A stretch of 64,000 bases of DNA from Neurospora crassa OR74A. Taxonomy: Eukaryota > Ascomycota > Sordariomycetes > Sordariales > Sordariaceae. Shown here in pieces: positions 37,618-50,380 of the stretch. Location: positions 1,240,001 to 1,304,000 of the forward strand of contig NC_026504.1 of the NCBI RefSeq assembly GCF_000182925.2, in the 5' to 3' direction. Position 1 is the first letter of the stretch. Every line of letters begins with the position of its first letter. The notes below the pieces were generated by a model. It did no database searches. It was not told the origin of the DNA and saw nothing but the letters and a program-made list of their open reading frames with translations. The translations under genes were made by a program, and so were the position numbers.

Positions 37618-38017
37618 GTTTCCGGAAGTGATTCGCCGGGTGTCCGGGACGAGCTCTGTGGAGCCACACATTAGGCTTATTTTGTGAAGATAGACGAAAG
37701 AATTAGATACGAGTATAGAGAGTACCTAAAACGCATCTCGTTGACACCAATCAGATACCTTGCATGAAATTTGGTGGAATGGTGTTTCAGTAACAATTAA
37801 ACCAAGGTTGATGTATATCAGTTACTTTTCAAACTACTACTTATAAACTAGGAGTCTCCTGGGTAACATTGTGATATATTGAAAGTCATGAGGAGGTTCA
37901 CGATTCAAGACATTGGTCAACAATGCAATGTATTTCAAGGGAACGAAATCAAACAAAGCAACTCTATTACGCCAGCAGCCATGATATCTCAGCAAAAACC
38001 ATTTTTACAAAACGAAA
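37618..38017. other. intergenic region between convergent genes
   Basis: The 3' flanks of the DUF218 and RRP1 genes. Nothing else was seen. Confidence 0.5.
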
Positions 38018-39178
38018 TCAGTTATCAAACCCGCCCCATCCCTCATCTTCCTTCTCCACAGGCTTCTTGTCATTCCCCGGTAGCCTGTCATCCGACAATG
38101 AGTCCTTGGACCTCACTCTTATCGCGGGGCTGACCGTGCGCTGCTCCAGCTCCTCGATCTTCTCGATGATCCGCTGCACAATCTTGAGCGCCTCCTCGTC
38201 GCTCTCAAAGTCCAGCATGCCAACCTTCTCGGCCTCGTCCACCCAGATATCCAGCACGTGGATCTTGAGTCCCGAGGGTATCTTCTTGGCGAGGAGGTGA
38301 AGCGGGTCCTTGTTTTCCTTCTTCTTGGGTTTCTCTTTCCTGAGAGATTCGTGTTGGGGCTTGGCATCTTCGTCGTCCTCGTCGGCTTCGGGTTCTTCTT
38401 CTTCTTCGGAATCGCTATCCTCCTTGACGTCCTCGTCCAGCGCAAACGGCCACTCGGCAAGTATGTCGAGAACCTGATCGACTCTTTTGGCGTCCCACGC
38501 GCTCTTCTCCTTTCCGCTTCCCTTCTTCCCACCCTTTTTGTTGGATTTGGTAGCAGTAGCAGCACTGACATCCGCTTTCCCATCCTGCGCGCCCTTCATC
38601 CACCTAAAGGAAGCACCCACCACCCGTCTGACCAGCAACAAGAACTTTTCCATGCGCAGCACGTCGATCGACGTCCACTCGCGCGACATGGTCGCCCAGA
38701 AACCCCTGAGCCAGGGGACGACGGACTCCCGAGGGAGGATGTAGATGAGATCGGCGAGCTCCTGGGCAAGGGTCTGCTGGGGGATGGCGCGGTCGCACAT
38801 CCACATGGCGTAGAAGAGACCCTTCCACAGCTTGAGAATGTCGATGGGCGAGAGCGTGGTGGCAATGTGCTTGGCAGAGAGGAAGGTGTGCAGGGAAGCG
38901 AGGGCTGACTTGCGGATTTTGCTGTCTATCGAAAAGGGAGAAAATGTCAGTGATGGAGGGCTTATCGAATGGGGAATTGGGTATACATTTTGAGTTTAGA
39001 TAGAACGTGATTGGATGTAGAAGTGGTAGTATTGTCAAGAGATACAAGGTAGGCAAGTATCCCAAGTGGTGATGTAGCTTGTACTTCGATCACATGGCAG
39101 TGTATGTACTGGAAAGTGGGATGCAAACGTACCGCTCGAGGCGAGGTTCTTAATGAACGGCATATTTTGCGACGCCAT
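38018..39178 (-). CDS. rrp1: ribosomal RNA processing protein RRP1 / NOP52 family
   Basis: Two exons, 39178-39133 and 38925-38018, give 317 residues. The intron is 207 nt (GTACGT donor, CTGAC branch, ATAG acceptor) and splits an Asp codon. The N-terminal half matches the NOP52 pattern: PFIKNLASSD then KIRKSALASLHTFLS, LKLWKGLFYAMWMCDRAIPQQ, a FWATMSREWTSIDVLRMEKFLLLVRR core. The second half has a Lys-rich stretch, a Glu/Asp run (about residues 190-225), a conserved PSGLKIHVLDIWVDEAEKVG segment, and a short EDEGWGGFDN tail. RRP1 acts in the nucleolus in 60S subunit assembly and ITS processing. Essential in yeast. All blocks are present. Confidence 0.93.
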
Positions 39179-42100
39179 CTTGACTGGTTTTTTTTTGGTG
39201 GTGTTTCCACTCAACTCGATTGTTTCGACTGTTTCGTTGTGTTGTAGTAGGGCCAAAACGCAAATTGGGTATACGCTGTGTAAAAAGACGAAGTACTGGG
39301 ATCGGTTTCCTAGAGGCGACGAGATGCTGCTGCAGGCTGGGCTGGAGATGATGGTGGATGGAGTTCAAGCCGATTGAAACGAAATCTTGTCCGCCCGGCA
39401 GAAAAAACTGGTGGACCAAGCTTCCGAGAGTTGACAATTGGAGATAAGCAGCTGATAAGACTTTGCGGCAGGCATTTGGCTTGTCCAGCTATCGCCAAGA
39501 TGCGGGGAGGTATGCGCTCGCTATGTGATTGGTGCATGCTAGTGACTGTGGATTCGGCTATGATCGGCAGGAACCCGACAGCAGTCGAATTCCATCCCGG
39601 CCGCACCCGTTCCCCAGCAACCTCTGCGGTGGTCACAGGTGACAGCTGAGTCGATGCCAGCAGCGTGAGGGCATGGCATTCAGTCACCAGCGACATCGTC
39701 GGCAGGGCGGAAGGTGCATCACGAAATTTCGATGGTCCCCGTCAATGTAGAATCCGGCTCCATCCATTCTCCTCCGTCCCGCTTCCCCGCCTTGCCCGCC
39801 CGTCCGCATTCCGCTATCGATTCGGGATCTCCTTCTTCCCGCTTGCTGTTTCCCCTGATCCCCATACTCTCCCCTAACTTGGTATCCATGCCACTCTGTC
39901 CGGACTTCTTCTGGAATCCTGCTTCTTTTGTCCACCAGGCATCGGGCCTAACGACATCCTCACCGCATCAACTGTCATGTGGCCTAGAGACTGTGATTTC
40001 ATTGAAGGATTTACTTTGAAAAACTGGCGGTCTTGCTAGTCACTTTGATACGCTCAAACTTTCATTTTTTTTCTCAGCCCTGCAAATGGTCATGTGGACT
40101 TTGTGTTATCTTTTTCTAGTGTAGTGTCTAGTGTAGTGTAGATAACGTATACCAGCGGGCCGTCAAGCCTATCAGGTTCACATGAAGTCCGACAGCCATC
40201 CAGACCCAAAAGCACAGTAGTGTATCTTCTATGGGGAGGTTAGCACCAAAGGGGAAGCTCAGGTCGCGCCTGGCCAGACAGCAAGTGAAAATCCTCGGAC
40301 TTTCTTTGCTTCAGTTAGGGGAAGCAGAAGGGGAACTGAGGACCAACCAGTGTCGTACTCCGACCACAGAGGGAGGAAGAAGCTGTCAGGGCTGTGAACC
40401 GTTGACCAATGCAACAAAAACAGGATCCAGTGACAGTCAGGGGTAGATCTACACGCCCTAACCCCGCGGCGACCATTGGGCCTTTACCCCGGATTGCGGT
40501 CTGTCTGGGGCGGGGAAGAGAGGAAAGCTTGAACAGAGACATGTGACAAAAAGGAAGGAAGCGCGGGGACATCTACAACATGTACCATCTTATTGGAGCG
40601 CTTACGCAGGTGAAAATGCGCCTTGAACATGCCACCTCATCTGAGTCGTATCTAAACGATAAAATAAACCCTCCCAAGCATGTAATCGCTGGATGTGTTC
40701 GACCTATCTAACGATTTGGCGTCCCTTGTAGTTTTGACTATCGGTGTTGATACGGACACACTAAATGGTTATCTTGACGATACCTACCTTGAGGTATAGT
40801 ACTTTATCTGATACGAGATTGTCGTCTTGTGATTGGAATCGGAACTTTTAGGGGAAACGTCCAAAACCCGGGCTTTGGACGATATCAGCTTGGTTAGTGG
40901 AGCGGTTATCACTTCGGATCCTAATACAGGAATTTCCTACAGCTTCCGACAACCCTGGTTTGCTTCCAGGATCGATTTCTTTTCGGACATTCTGACCGTC
41001 GTGAATTGCTTCATTGTTTTTCTCTGGTCCACAGCCAGATCAAGGTAACAGGCGATTGTCCGGTCCCAAAATAGCCGATTCCCGTCGGGAGAAGCCCGCT
41101 CCAGCAAGCAGCTCCACAGGTCTCTCACACGTGCCAAGCACAGCCTGTAAAATCGCAAAAGCTGGTCTCCACGGGCAGTGGGACGGGACGCCGCCCATGT
41201 CCCCGCCATGCTGCAAGTGCTGCAAGTGCTGCAAGCTCTTTTGTGCAGTGAAGGCCTTCCGCATTCGGCCTCGAGGCTCTGTGTGCCTTGCTTGGCGTCT
41301 GGGCAGTGGAAACTGTGACTGTCTCTGACCTGTCGAAATATTCATCATTTGCCCCCTGGCATGACGATGCATGGAAACTTGGGGTCAATGACAAAGATTA
41401 ACTCACCGTCTCCCTATTATGGATCTGAGAAACCATGCCCGACAGTTTTTTTTCAAGTCACAAGAACGGTCGGCAAATTTCACGAGGGCCGCAAGGGGAA
41501 GCTCAGCTATTTCAAATTCCGAGCAAACTCCAGTGTCATTGGGTTCCAAGTGGACCAGATGGGGACCTTGGGGTGGACTACAGTGGGTAGGGCATCCTCC
41601 AACACTTAGTCACGAATTGTGGCCCCGTTTAGTCCGTCTGACTTACACGAGCCGTCTTCACGATGATGCTTCCAAGCGTTCCAGGATGGATGAAAATCCA
41701 CGTTTATCCGTATAAGAACAAGGTATCACGCTAGATGGGCTGTCATGGCCGCGTTTCGGTGAGCAATTTCCGTCTTAGGAAGCTGTCAAGTGACGGCCCT
41801 TCTTATGCGATTCATGATGCCTCGGTCGCAAATCGGCCAGCCCTGTTCTGGGTTCACATGCCGCCCTCAAGTGGCCTGGATACAACTGTGAATCTGACCT
41901 CATAGCAACACTGATTCTCCGAGTACTCAAGGTCATATATAGTCCTACGGTCTGTTTGCTCTGCCTGTTCCCGTAGATTCCTCCTTTCCCATGTAAACTG
42001 TGTCTTTGTTATACTACCATTACGGCATTACACAACAACCTGCCCAGAAGACCAATCGCACAGTCCGTATTGGTCACGACTTGCAAATCTGAACCAAGAG

Positions 42101-42433
42101 AGTGCTGCGATCCCCAACTTCTACCTGCCTAGCCAGCAAGATACCAGCCATCTTCCCCGCCCTTCCGTACAGGCTGAAGAGCTAAAAAGAGAACCGCTTA
42201 CGGACCGCTGGAACCTCCTTGCTCGATCCGAACTTCTGGCTAGATCCGACCGAGTCCGCTGACTGTAACCCCCCGAAACTTTGGCCTGTCCAAATCCCCG
42301 TCCGTTGTCGGTGTACCCAGACAGCGGTTTGCAAGGCTGCATCAAATCAACCGAAGAGAGTCCGTTCCAGGCCTCGCCGCAAAGGATTTTGACATACCTC
42401 TACCGAAACCGCCTCAGATACAAAACAGACAAG
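39179..42433. other. 3.3-kb gene-free interval
   Basis: The shared upstream side of rrp1 and the aspartate aminotransferase gene. Many small open frames exist on both strands but none has a domain, a good start or splice-linked partner. A 9-bp unit (TGCAAGTGC) is repeated three times at about 41213-41238. No RIP-like base shift or RNA gene was seen. Confidence 0.4.
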
Positions 42434-44286
42434 ATGGCGCCTGCCTCGACTTTATTGCGCGCTGCCGCTCCCGCTCCTCACGCCCACACTTCCTTCCCCT
42501 CCCACCACACACCAACGTCATCGCCAAATCGCACAACCATCACCAACACCAACCCTAGTGCCAACTCCACCTCTTCTACTCCCCTCCACCGAATCCAGAC
42601 CATCGCCAAACACATGGCGCTGCCACAAATAACAAGTTTCCCCGCCGAGGTGGTACCTCAAGCCCCCGAGGATCCTCTCTTTGGGTTGGCGAGAGCGTTC
42701 AAGGCGGACCCAAGTCCCCAAAAAGTTGATTTGGTATGTTGCTGCTTTCTCACGCCCACCCACATGCGCCGTGTGGTGCAAATAACACAGCAATTGCTAA
42801 TTTGCTGTTTCCAGGGCATCGGCGCGTACAGAGATGAGAATGCGAAGCCGTGGGTATTACCAGTTGTCAAGAAGGTGAGTGTCGCTTTATTTGTATTTTG
42901 CTTTCATCTGGCCATGAGGCGCACTGGAGTCCCCGTCAGTTCCGTCGCGAGGGCCTCAAGAGCCTCACTGTGTCAATCCGGGGAAGCCTGTAGGCGATTG
43001 CCCTGGGCGGGATAGGGTAGCCCCTGGAGCTAGGCACCTCGTGGGACCTACAGAACCCCTCCTTAAGAGCCCTCCTCCACCTTCCAGGGGCACTTACAGC
43101 TCTCTCTGCACTGTCGCCATAGTGACCGTCGAAAAGAAGCCATCAAGATGCAGCAAACAGAACACAGATAACTAATTGTTTTTCAACAAAAAAATAGGCC
43201 GATGAAATTATACGAAATGACCCTGAAGCCAACCACGAATATCTCCCCATCGCCGGTCTCGCTTCCCTAACCAGCAAAGCCGCCGAGCTCGTTGTCGGTG
43301 CCTCTGCTCCCGCCATCACTGAGGGGCGCGTCGCCTCGATCCAGACCATCTCCGGCACTGGCGCCTGCCATCTCGGCGGTCTCTTCCTCTCGCGCTTCTA
43401 CAACCCATACGGCGACGCTTCCAAGAAGCCCACCGTCTACCTCAGCAATCCAACATGGGCCAACCACAACCAGATCTTCTCCAACGTCGGCCTCCCCATC
43501 GCCCAATACCCTTACTTCGACCAGAAGACCAAGGGCCTCGACATTGACGGCATGAAGAAGGCCCTCTCTGACGCCCCCGAGCGCTCCATCATCCTCCTCC
43601 ACGCCTGCGCCCACAACCCTACCGGCGTCGACCCTACGCTCGCCCAGTGGCGCGAGATCGCCGAGATCATGGCCGCCAAGGGCCACTTTCCCTTCTTCGA
43701 CACCGCCTACCAGGGTTTCGCTTCGGGCGACCTCGACCGGGACGCCTCCGCCATCCGGCTCTTCGTCGAGCTCGGTTTCGAGCTCGTAGTCGCCCAGTCC
43801 TTCGCCAAGAACTTTGGTCTCTACGGGCAACGCGCTGGCTGCTTCCACTTCATCTCCGCTCCTTCGCCCGACGCTGCGTCCATAACCACCCGCGTGGCCT
43901 CGCAGCTCACCCTACTCCAGCGCTCCGAGATTTCTAACCCGCCCATCTACGGCGCCAAGGTGGCTTCGATCGTCCTCAACGACCCCGCGCTCTTCGCCGA
44001 GTGGAAGGAGAACCTGCGTACCATGTCGGGCCGCATCATCGACATGAGGAAAGCTCTGCGGGCAAAGCTCGAGGAGCTGGGCACCCCGGGCCCGTGGAAC
44101 CACATTACCGACCAAATCGGCATGTTCTCATTTACCGGGTTGAACGAGAAGCAGGTGGCTAAGCTCAGGGAGGAGTTCCACATCTACATGACCAAGAACG
44201 GCCGCATCAGCATGGCCGGTCTAAATAAGAAGAACGTAGATTACGTTGCCAGGGCGGTGGACAAGGTTGTCAGGGAAGTGCAATAG
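42434..44286 (+). CDS. aspartate aminotransferase (class I PLP enzyme)
   Basis: Exons 42434-42733, 42815-42874 and 43198-44286 give 482 residues from the first ATG. The introns are 81 nt and 323 nt (GTGAGT donor, ACTAAT branch). The enzyme exchanges the amino group between aspartate and 2-oxoglutarate. The PLP lysine is K324 in SFAKNFGLYG. Other family blocks are GIGAYRDENAKPWVLPVV (its own 60-nt exon), GTGACHLGG, CAHNPTGVDPT and the C-terminal GRISMAGLN. The first 60 residues are Ala/Ser/Thr/Arg-bearing and nearly free of acids, like a mitochondrial presequence. A second in-frame ATG at 42614 (MALPQITSFPAEVV) would start a typical cytosolic form. Dual targeting is an inference. Confidence 0.95.
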
Positions 44287-46318
44287 AGGATGCCTCACTC
44301 TTTGCTTTCTTTTCTGCTCTAGGTCTTTCCTGTTTCTTGGTCATTACTCTTACTCTTTTCTTGTTTTCTGCTATTCCCTTTTCGTTGACGAATAAGCGGT
44401 TATCGGGTGGTCATGCTGTATGTCTGAATGGGGATTAGCAAGATTACAGCGATCCTCTCTTATCATCAGTGACGGGTTTATTTGCTGGTCTGTTATTGAA
44501 GGTGTTATATGGTAACGAGGTCGAGGTCTAAGATGCCTCCCCCATGGGTACTACTTGCTGCTGAATGGACGGGAACAGCAACGGGGAAAACTACCTATCG
44601 ATGGGGAAAAACATCGATGGGATAGAGGGCACATACTAATTCACGTGCCCGAATGGTTAATCAAAAATACTTGTTCTCTTTGTTTGGTCCTTGCTGGACT
44701 TTCTGAATCCCCCAAGCTCTTGTCCCTTTTCTTATTCCATTTTTCTTATGTGATATTCTTCGTTATGGATGTGACTGGTACTGTAAAGCGTTTGGGGTTC
44801 CACTCCGCCCGCGCCTGTTAGAAAGTAAACAAATCGCGTTCGATGATATCCACAACTGACTGAGTACGGGGCGGCGGGTATCACCACCATAGCGCGCCAC
44901 CTGTGTGGTAGAAAAAGGATCTCTAGGGATGATACATAATTGTAAAAAGCACCTGTGAAGTCTATGATTATGTATAGAAACTTATCCATGGATTAGTTCT
45001 ATTCTAAATATCACCGCTTAGGGGTGTTCTTATCAAGTAAAATGACCTCGATGACAGTCCTTTCATTGAATGAGTTTCTAACAGCAATATCTTGCTTGAC
45101 GGATTTTTTTCAAGAACATTTTCAAAGGAGGTAATTTTACTCAAATAACCTAGATATCTTGGACTTAGAAAGGGGTATAAGGTCATCCTGGAGAGATGGT
45201 CTTGCTGTCTCAGACTGGTATCTATGGATCACCTAGGTTCATGTGAATATCATCCTGAGATATATATTTTACATTTAGATGAGCATTATGTCCTGAGCAT
45301 CATCTTTTAACCCTGGGTGGCGCGCCATAGTATGTTGAACGCTTCCTCAATCTGTACTGCATTAGGTACACTGCACGTCTAGTAGGCGACTGGCTGATCT
45401 CTAAACTGACATGGTAATCTCCACGGAACACGAGTGTGTACCGGTCTGATAACTCTGTATAATCACGTAGAACGTCTTCAATTTTGCCTATCTGTTTTAA
45501 CCACTCTGTCCTGTGTTAGGACAGCAAGGTGCCGGTTTCATAGCATTCATGTTCGCCTGTTGACCGAGCAGATATCGTTCTTGCACCAGACGAATTCGTG
45601 CCATTGAAGCATATTCTGTTGGCTCTGATGGATTCCATTGGTGACTGGTTTTTTGCGTGCCCAATCCTGTAACTGCCTACATGGGTATCACACAATGGAC
45701 AGACAATTTTGTCAAGTACTTATTTAATTTAATACGGTATAGACTGTATCTACAGTGCTGCACAAAATCCGCTGTTCTCGCTTGCAACTCGTCACCATAA
45801 TCCCTCCTCAGAAAGCTACCACCAACCAACCCCAAGGCATACATCATCGGCTATCCTGCAACGTCTGCCGCCTTTTCGTTTACTTTTCCACCTTCTAACC
45901 TATCCGCAATCCCTTCCGCCCAGTAAGTGACTTCTCCACCCCCCATACTATCGTAACACAAAGATCCAAATACTCCTCACTGACCCATCGTGTTTTTCAA
46001 AGTGATCTAGCCCGTCTACCCGGGTACCATACCCCCAACACGCTCCATAGTTGAAAGGATCCACGTCGGGTACTTTAATGATCATGCTGCTGTATATGTC
46101 AGCGATATTTCGAAGATGACATGAGAGAAACTTTGTGAGGTATCAGAACTGGGGAGAAAGTCCAATGACTGCAGCAAATGAGACAGAGTCACTTGTCAAC
46201 TGTCCTCGTGCTCGATACAAGGACGTGGGCCCCCATCACGATGTGAGGGTAGACAACATCGCTTGATTCAACGTATACTGTGTCTGTCTGTGATTTAATG
46301 ACATCAACTTACTGATAA
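44287..46318. other. 2-kb intergenic region, moderately AT-rich
   Basis: The 3' flank of the aminotransferase gene, then an AT-rich patch (about 44900-45450). No coding frame or RNA was supported. Confidence 0.4.
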
Positions 46319-47053
46319 TCAGTTGTCGAAGCTCTCGTCCCGTCCTTGACGAAAAATCACTCGAAGGTGATTCTCGGGGCGGTTATCGACTTCAATATTA
46401 AAAAACAGCCTCTTGCCTTGGGCCTCCCAACGCCAGAACAAGCGGTGCATCAAGAGCCATTGCAGCGCCGCACCATGCCGTGGCCCTTCGACAAACCCTG
46501 CACCTATGATCTGGCCAAGGTTAAACGCCGAGATGACGTCGATTCTCTCTGTGTTCTCTTCGTCAAAATCATTGAAAGCAAGATCTTTGACAATTCTGAA
46601 TAGGTCATAGCCGAACTGAAGCGTGGGTTTGATCAACCTGATAAAGAGTGGATAGCATGAGAATATCCCAAGACGGGGATAGCCGGAGCAGGGGGGGCAT
46701 GGGATTATGCCTCTTAGATCGTGATAACGAGTATGACGTTCAGGGCGATCTCGATTTCCTCGAATTCTGTCGTCGATTGCCAGCTCCGTCCGAACTAACA
46801 TGTTGAAAAATATCTGTTCAACGAGCCGGATGTCCGGGTTCCCTATTTGGACGCGCCCGCGTAGGGAAAGGTAGCTCGTAGTTATCGGAAAACTGAAATT
46901 GTCCACTGTTGCAAAGAGGTAAAACGCCAGAACCTGAGCGGCAGTGAAGAAAGCAGTGCCGGCTACTTTCGATGATGGTGGCCAGGCAAATGCACCATTT
47001 ACCGTCGAGAATACATGGTGGACGATGTTTGAGGATAATTGACCAAGCGACAT
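46319..47053 (-). CDS. hypothetical protein, possibly membrane-associated
   Basis: An open frame of 244 residues from the ATG at 47053 (MSLGQLSSNIVHHVF). The same frame is open a little further upstream but is closed by TGA near 47150. I do not recognise it. A hydrophobic stretch (AAQVLAFYLFATV) and another around IFSCYPLFIRLI could be membrane segments. The C-terminal part (ALQWLLMHRLFWRWEAQGKR then FNIEVDNRPENH) looks like folded protein. A stop-free run of this length is unlikely by chance at this base composition. It may be the last exon of a larger gene whose earlier exons lie at 47130-47660. Confidence 0.4.
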   Translation of the reverse strand: MSLGQLSSNIVHHVFSTVNGAFAWPPSSKVAGTAFFTAAQVLAFYLFATVDNFSFPITTSYLSLRGRVQIGNPDIRLVEQIFFNMLVRTELAIDDRIRGNRDRPERHTRYHDLRGIIPCPPCSGYPRLGIFSCYPLFIRLIKPTLQFGYDLFRIVKDLAFNDFDEENTERIDVISAFNLGQIIGAGFVEGPRHGAALQWLLMHRLFWRWEAQGKRLFFNIEVDNRPENHLRVIFRQGRDESFDN

Positions 47054-47130
47054 GTTGAATGGGGATGTCGACACGACCGTTGTGGGAAGCTGAACAAGGA
47101 GATAAAGCTGGCGTTCCCGTAGAAGCAACA

Positions 47131-47660
47131 CGTGCGTGGGCGGTCAGGAGCAGAGTTTTGATAATGACGAGGGTATCACATTCGTGGGCACCTGCTTGTA
47201 ATCAGTCAGCTTTTGGTTGGTAGAGATTATGTTGGAAGACACCTACAGGAGCCTTTCACTTCCGTTCAGGGTGCTCCGAATGTTGGGGTCAATATTCCGA
47301 AGAACTTGATGTACCACAGCAGGCAATTTGACGGCGGCGGCAGCGTAATGGCGAACAATACCCAAACCGGAGGATAGAAGGAGCTCCGGATGAGGAAAAA
47401 CCAATGAGTCCCGATATACCAAGCGTTACTGGTACTGGTGATGATGATGGTGCCGATATTGACGTGTGTTCTAGATGGTCCTTGTGATATTTGACTAAGT
47501 CGAAGCTGGCAAAATTTGTTGGAGGGGAAGATGACATGATTTGCCCGACCAAGATGATGATTACAAGGATGGCAAGCATCGAGGAAGGAGGGGGACATCG
47601 ATGTGGTTTTTGGTGATGACAATACGAGAAGTTCTTGCATTTTGCAGGTCGAGGGTACAA
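47131..47660 (-). other. coding-like but unresolved segment
   Basis: On the minus strand three frames each show protein-like stretches: a hydrophobic WYIGTHWFFLI segment, a signal-like MLAILVIIILVGQIM, and a third frame with LGIVRHYAAAAVKLP followed by VLRNIDPNIRSTLNGSERLL. A GTAGGT donor and a GCTGAC branch with ACAAGCAG acceptor lie at about 47180-47248, but I could not find one splice pattern that links any of these to the downstream frame. It is either a multi-exon gene or a decaying one. Confidence 0.3.
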
Positions 47661-47820
47661 TAAACTAGATGCAACAACCGACGAGATAGCCGAGTTTTGA
47701 CGCAGAAGGATGCGATCAGTGGGAGAAGGATCGTTGGAGTAAAATTAGCAAGTGGCTAATCTGCCTGAATTTTGATCAAGCGCTTGCCGCCTATAATGCG
47801 AATTGCGGACGCCAACGATG

Positions 47821-49011
47821 TTAAATGATCAGATCCCATAGAACAAGGAAGGCGCAGAGCCCCGTAGCAGCGAAGAAGGTATACCGAGCTGGACTGGCCC
47901 TGTTAGTGCTCTTCTTGAGCTCCTTGTTACCCCTGTCGACGCCCTCGGTAGTTTCGAAAGACTCGGCAACAAGCTGGTCAATATGCGCCGATTGAGTCGT
48001 GAGATTGCTGACCAGCATGTTTTGCAGTTCGGAAATCTCGAGCAGTGATTGTTCGGCGGCTCTGTGACACAATTAGTCCCTGATGTGGACCTCGAAAGTT
48101 GTCCTGAACATGTTCCATACCTGACTTTGTCCAGTGTACTCTCAAAGTGCTTCACCATATCCTGATTCCCCTTTTCGAACATTTGTATTTGTTCATCGGT
48201 CAGGTCTTGTGTAGGCACCGCCGATTTTCCCTCATACTCATCCACAGGCAGATGAGACGTGTTCCCCTGGACCACGCTTCCGGACCGCCTCCGTGAGCCA
48301 AAGTGATTTCCAGTATCCAATCCAGTACTGCTCCTTGCCTTGGCCAACACGCTCCTATTCTTTTCCATCTCCCGCGTCAGCCTGGTCTCCATCATGGCCT
48401 GCTGCGTTCTTGCTGTCTCCTGCAGGCGTTGCCTTAGGTACCAAATAACACTCTCGCGATGTGCGCCCAGCTGACGGGCAACGGCCTCGGCAGCAGCATG
48501 TTCTTTGCTCTTGGAGCTTCCTAGCGGGCCGCCGCCAGCAGCCCAGGACCCCAATGCGCCAAGGCCGCGGGCGTACTTCTTCTGGATCAAGGCGGTCTCG
48601 GTGCTCTGGCGCAGCTGCTCGGCGTCCTCGAGGGCGCGAATGCGGGCATTGAGGTCGCGTAGCGTCGCTTTGGCATTGGCGTCGATTTCTTCACGGTCAC
48701 GATCGGTAAGGTAGACTGGCTGGGAGGAGCCGTTACGAGCCGAAGTGTGGAGGTGTGTCTTGCGCGGAGCGGCAGTCGAGAGGTAGGCTTGACGGAGATT
48801 GCGAAGCTCGGAGTGTAATTGGGCAACAAGGGAGGTCTGATGATGTACGTTAGTTATTTGTTCCCAGAGAATTCCAGGAGTGAGGGAAATGGCCTACGAT
48901 TCTGTAAGCCTCCTTTAGGAACTCGTCGGCGGTATCAGTGGTAAAGGGTTTCGTGGGAGGTGCATCGTGGCCTTTGAGGAGCCCGTTGAAGGTGGAGGTG
49001 AGGTCCGCCAT
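47821..49011 (-). CDS. ufe1: syntaxin 18 / UFE1-type ER t-SNARE
   Basis: Three exons, 49011-48898, 48836-48121 and 48061-47821, give 356 residues. The introns are 61 and 59 nt. The N-terminus MADLTSTFNGLL matches the syntaxin-18 N-terminal region. A long helical middle follows (residues about 39-275). The SNARE helix runs from about 278 to 330, with the zero-layer glutamine most likely Q300 in LTTQSAHIDQL. The protein ends in a tail anchor, RYTFFAATGLCAFLVLWDLII. UFE1/syntaxin 18 is the ER-membrane Qa-SNARE for Golgi-to-ER (COPI) retrograde fusion and works with SEC20, USE1 and SEC22. Confidence 0.9.
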
Positions 49012-50380
49012 GATATCGTTCATTAAGGATTATGACTTATGTAGTGGTGTCTTGAAGGCCACCTCGTCATGTAGGTCTCGAATCAGTGTCCGAGGCCATC
49101 AAGGTGTCACGATGTCAAAGGGAAGTTGAACTTGGAGACGGGATGATCCGAGTCCCATTGCTTGCTGCTGCCGCATGCTGTACGTACGTAGTGTAGCTCA
49201 ACGTGGCTGAAATGATGCCAAGCGATGACGGAGTGCATCGATCAGTGGCTGGTGCTTGGGGTTTGAATGCGATGTGGCTTTGGCACCCGGTCGGTCACGG
49301 TGCCTGCCAAGCTCGCCAAGATGCCAAGATGCCAAGATGCGCGCCCTGCCGTTGTGGAGCGTTTGTTGCCCCGACCGGAGCGGAAAGCGGCAAAAACGGC
49401 GCCGATGTCGTCCAACTCGGTGTTATTCTCGCCCCCATTTCGGCAACCATAAGTACTTTCTCCCTTTTTTTCCTGTTTTCTTCCTTATCAACCACACCGA
49501 CAAGCTCACATGGAATTTGGAATTCGAACATTGATGGAACCGATATCGGGCTACCATAAACAGTGGCACAAAGCTACGTACCTCTAGTAATAGTTTACGG
49601 GAGTTGTTCGTATCGAGGAATTCGGATGGTGATGAACGGACGTTGAGTTGATCTGTTGATCACGAGCACAGTGTAAGTAAACATGACATCTCCCTCGACA
49701 TAGATTGTGTGCCCTCTAGTAGTGTAGGCCAAACTGACATTGCCCAAATCCGTCTCTTCAAGCGCTCAACTGGTGATCGATCATCATGGCTGGACTGGTA
49801 ATAATGCCTGGTCAAAGCAAAAGACATAAACGTGATTCATCCGCTCTCTACGTCCAGCACAACTCGTTGGCCTCCGCACACTCTGACCTGCCATCTATCT
49901 GCCTGCCCTCTGAACACTATCTATTATACAGTACGAATCGACGTGATTGGACAAGTTGTTAGTGATAAGCTTAATCACCTTCCTCCTCGGTCAAGCTTAA
50001 CAACCCTCCATGATTCTCGTTTGTTTAAAGAAAGAACCAACGGAAGCCAGACCCCGAGGTAAGGCCACCACCCCTTGCGGACTGGGGATACAAGTCATGC
50101 AATGAGCTCCGGAAATAAAAAGCCTTTCAGGTATCGCCGTCCAAGCGGCAGTTGGGATTTCTCGTATAACCATCTATCCACCCCCCACTACTCTTCCTCT
50201 TTTTGTCCCTTTCAAATACCGATTTGGTGCTCGCCGCCAGATATCTTAGTGGCGGTGAGACTAAATCTCCAGCATAAGTAATTCTGGAGTTTCCTTGCAA
50301 CCGTTTACATAGAAGGATCGTACTTCTTTTATCCAACCTAAACAAAACCGCCCCTGGGATCAAGACCGGAGCCACCCAAC
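49012..50380. other. intergenic, divergent promoters of UFE1 and the transporter
   Basis: A 1.4-kb region between divergent genes. A short tandem 'GCCAAGAT' repeat occurs at about 49315-49340. No gene was supported. Confidence 0.45.
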
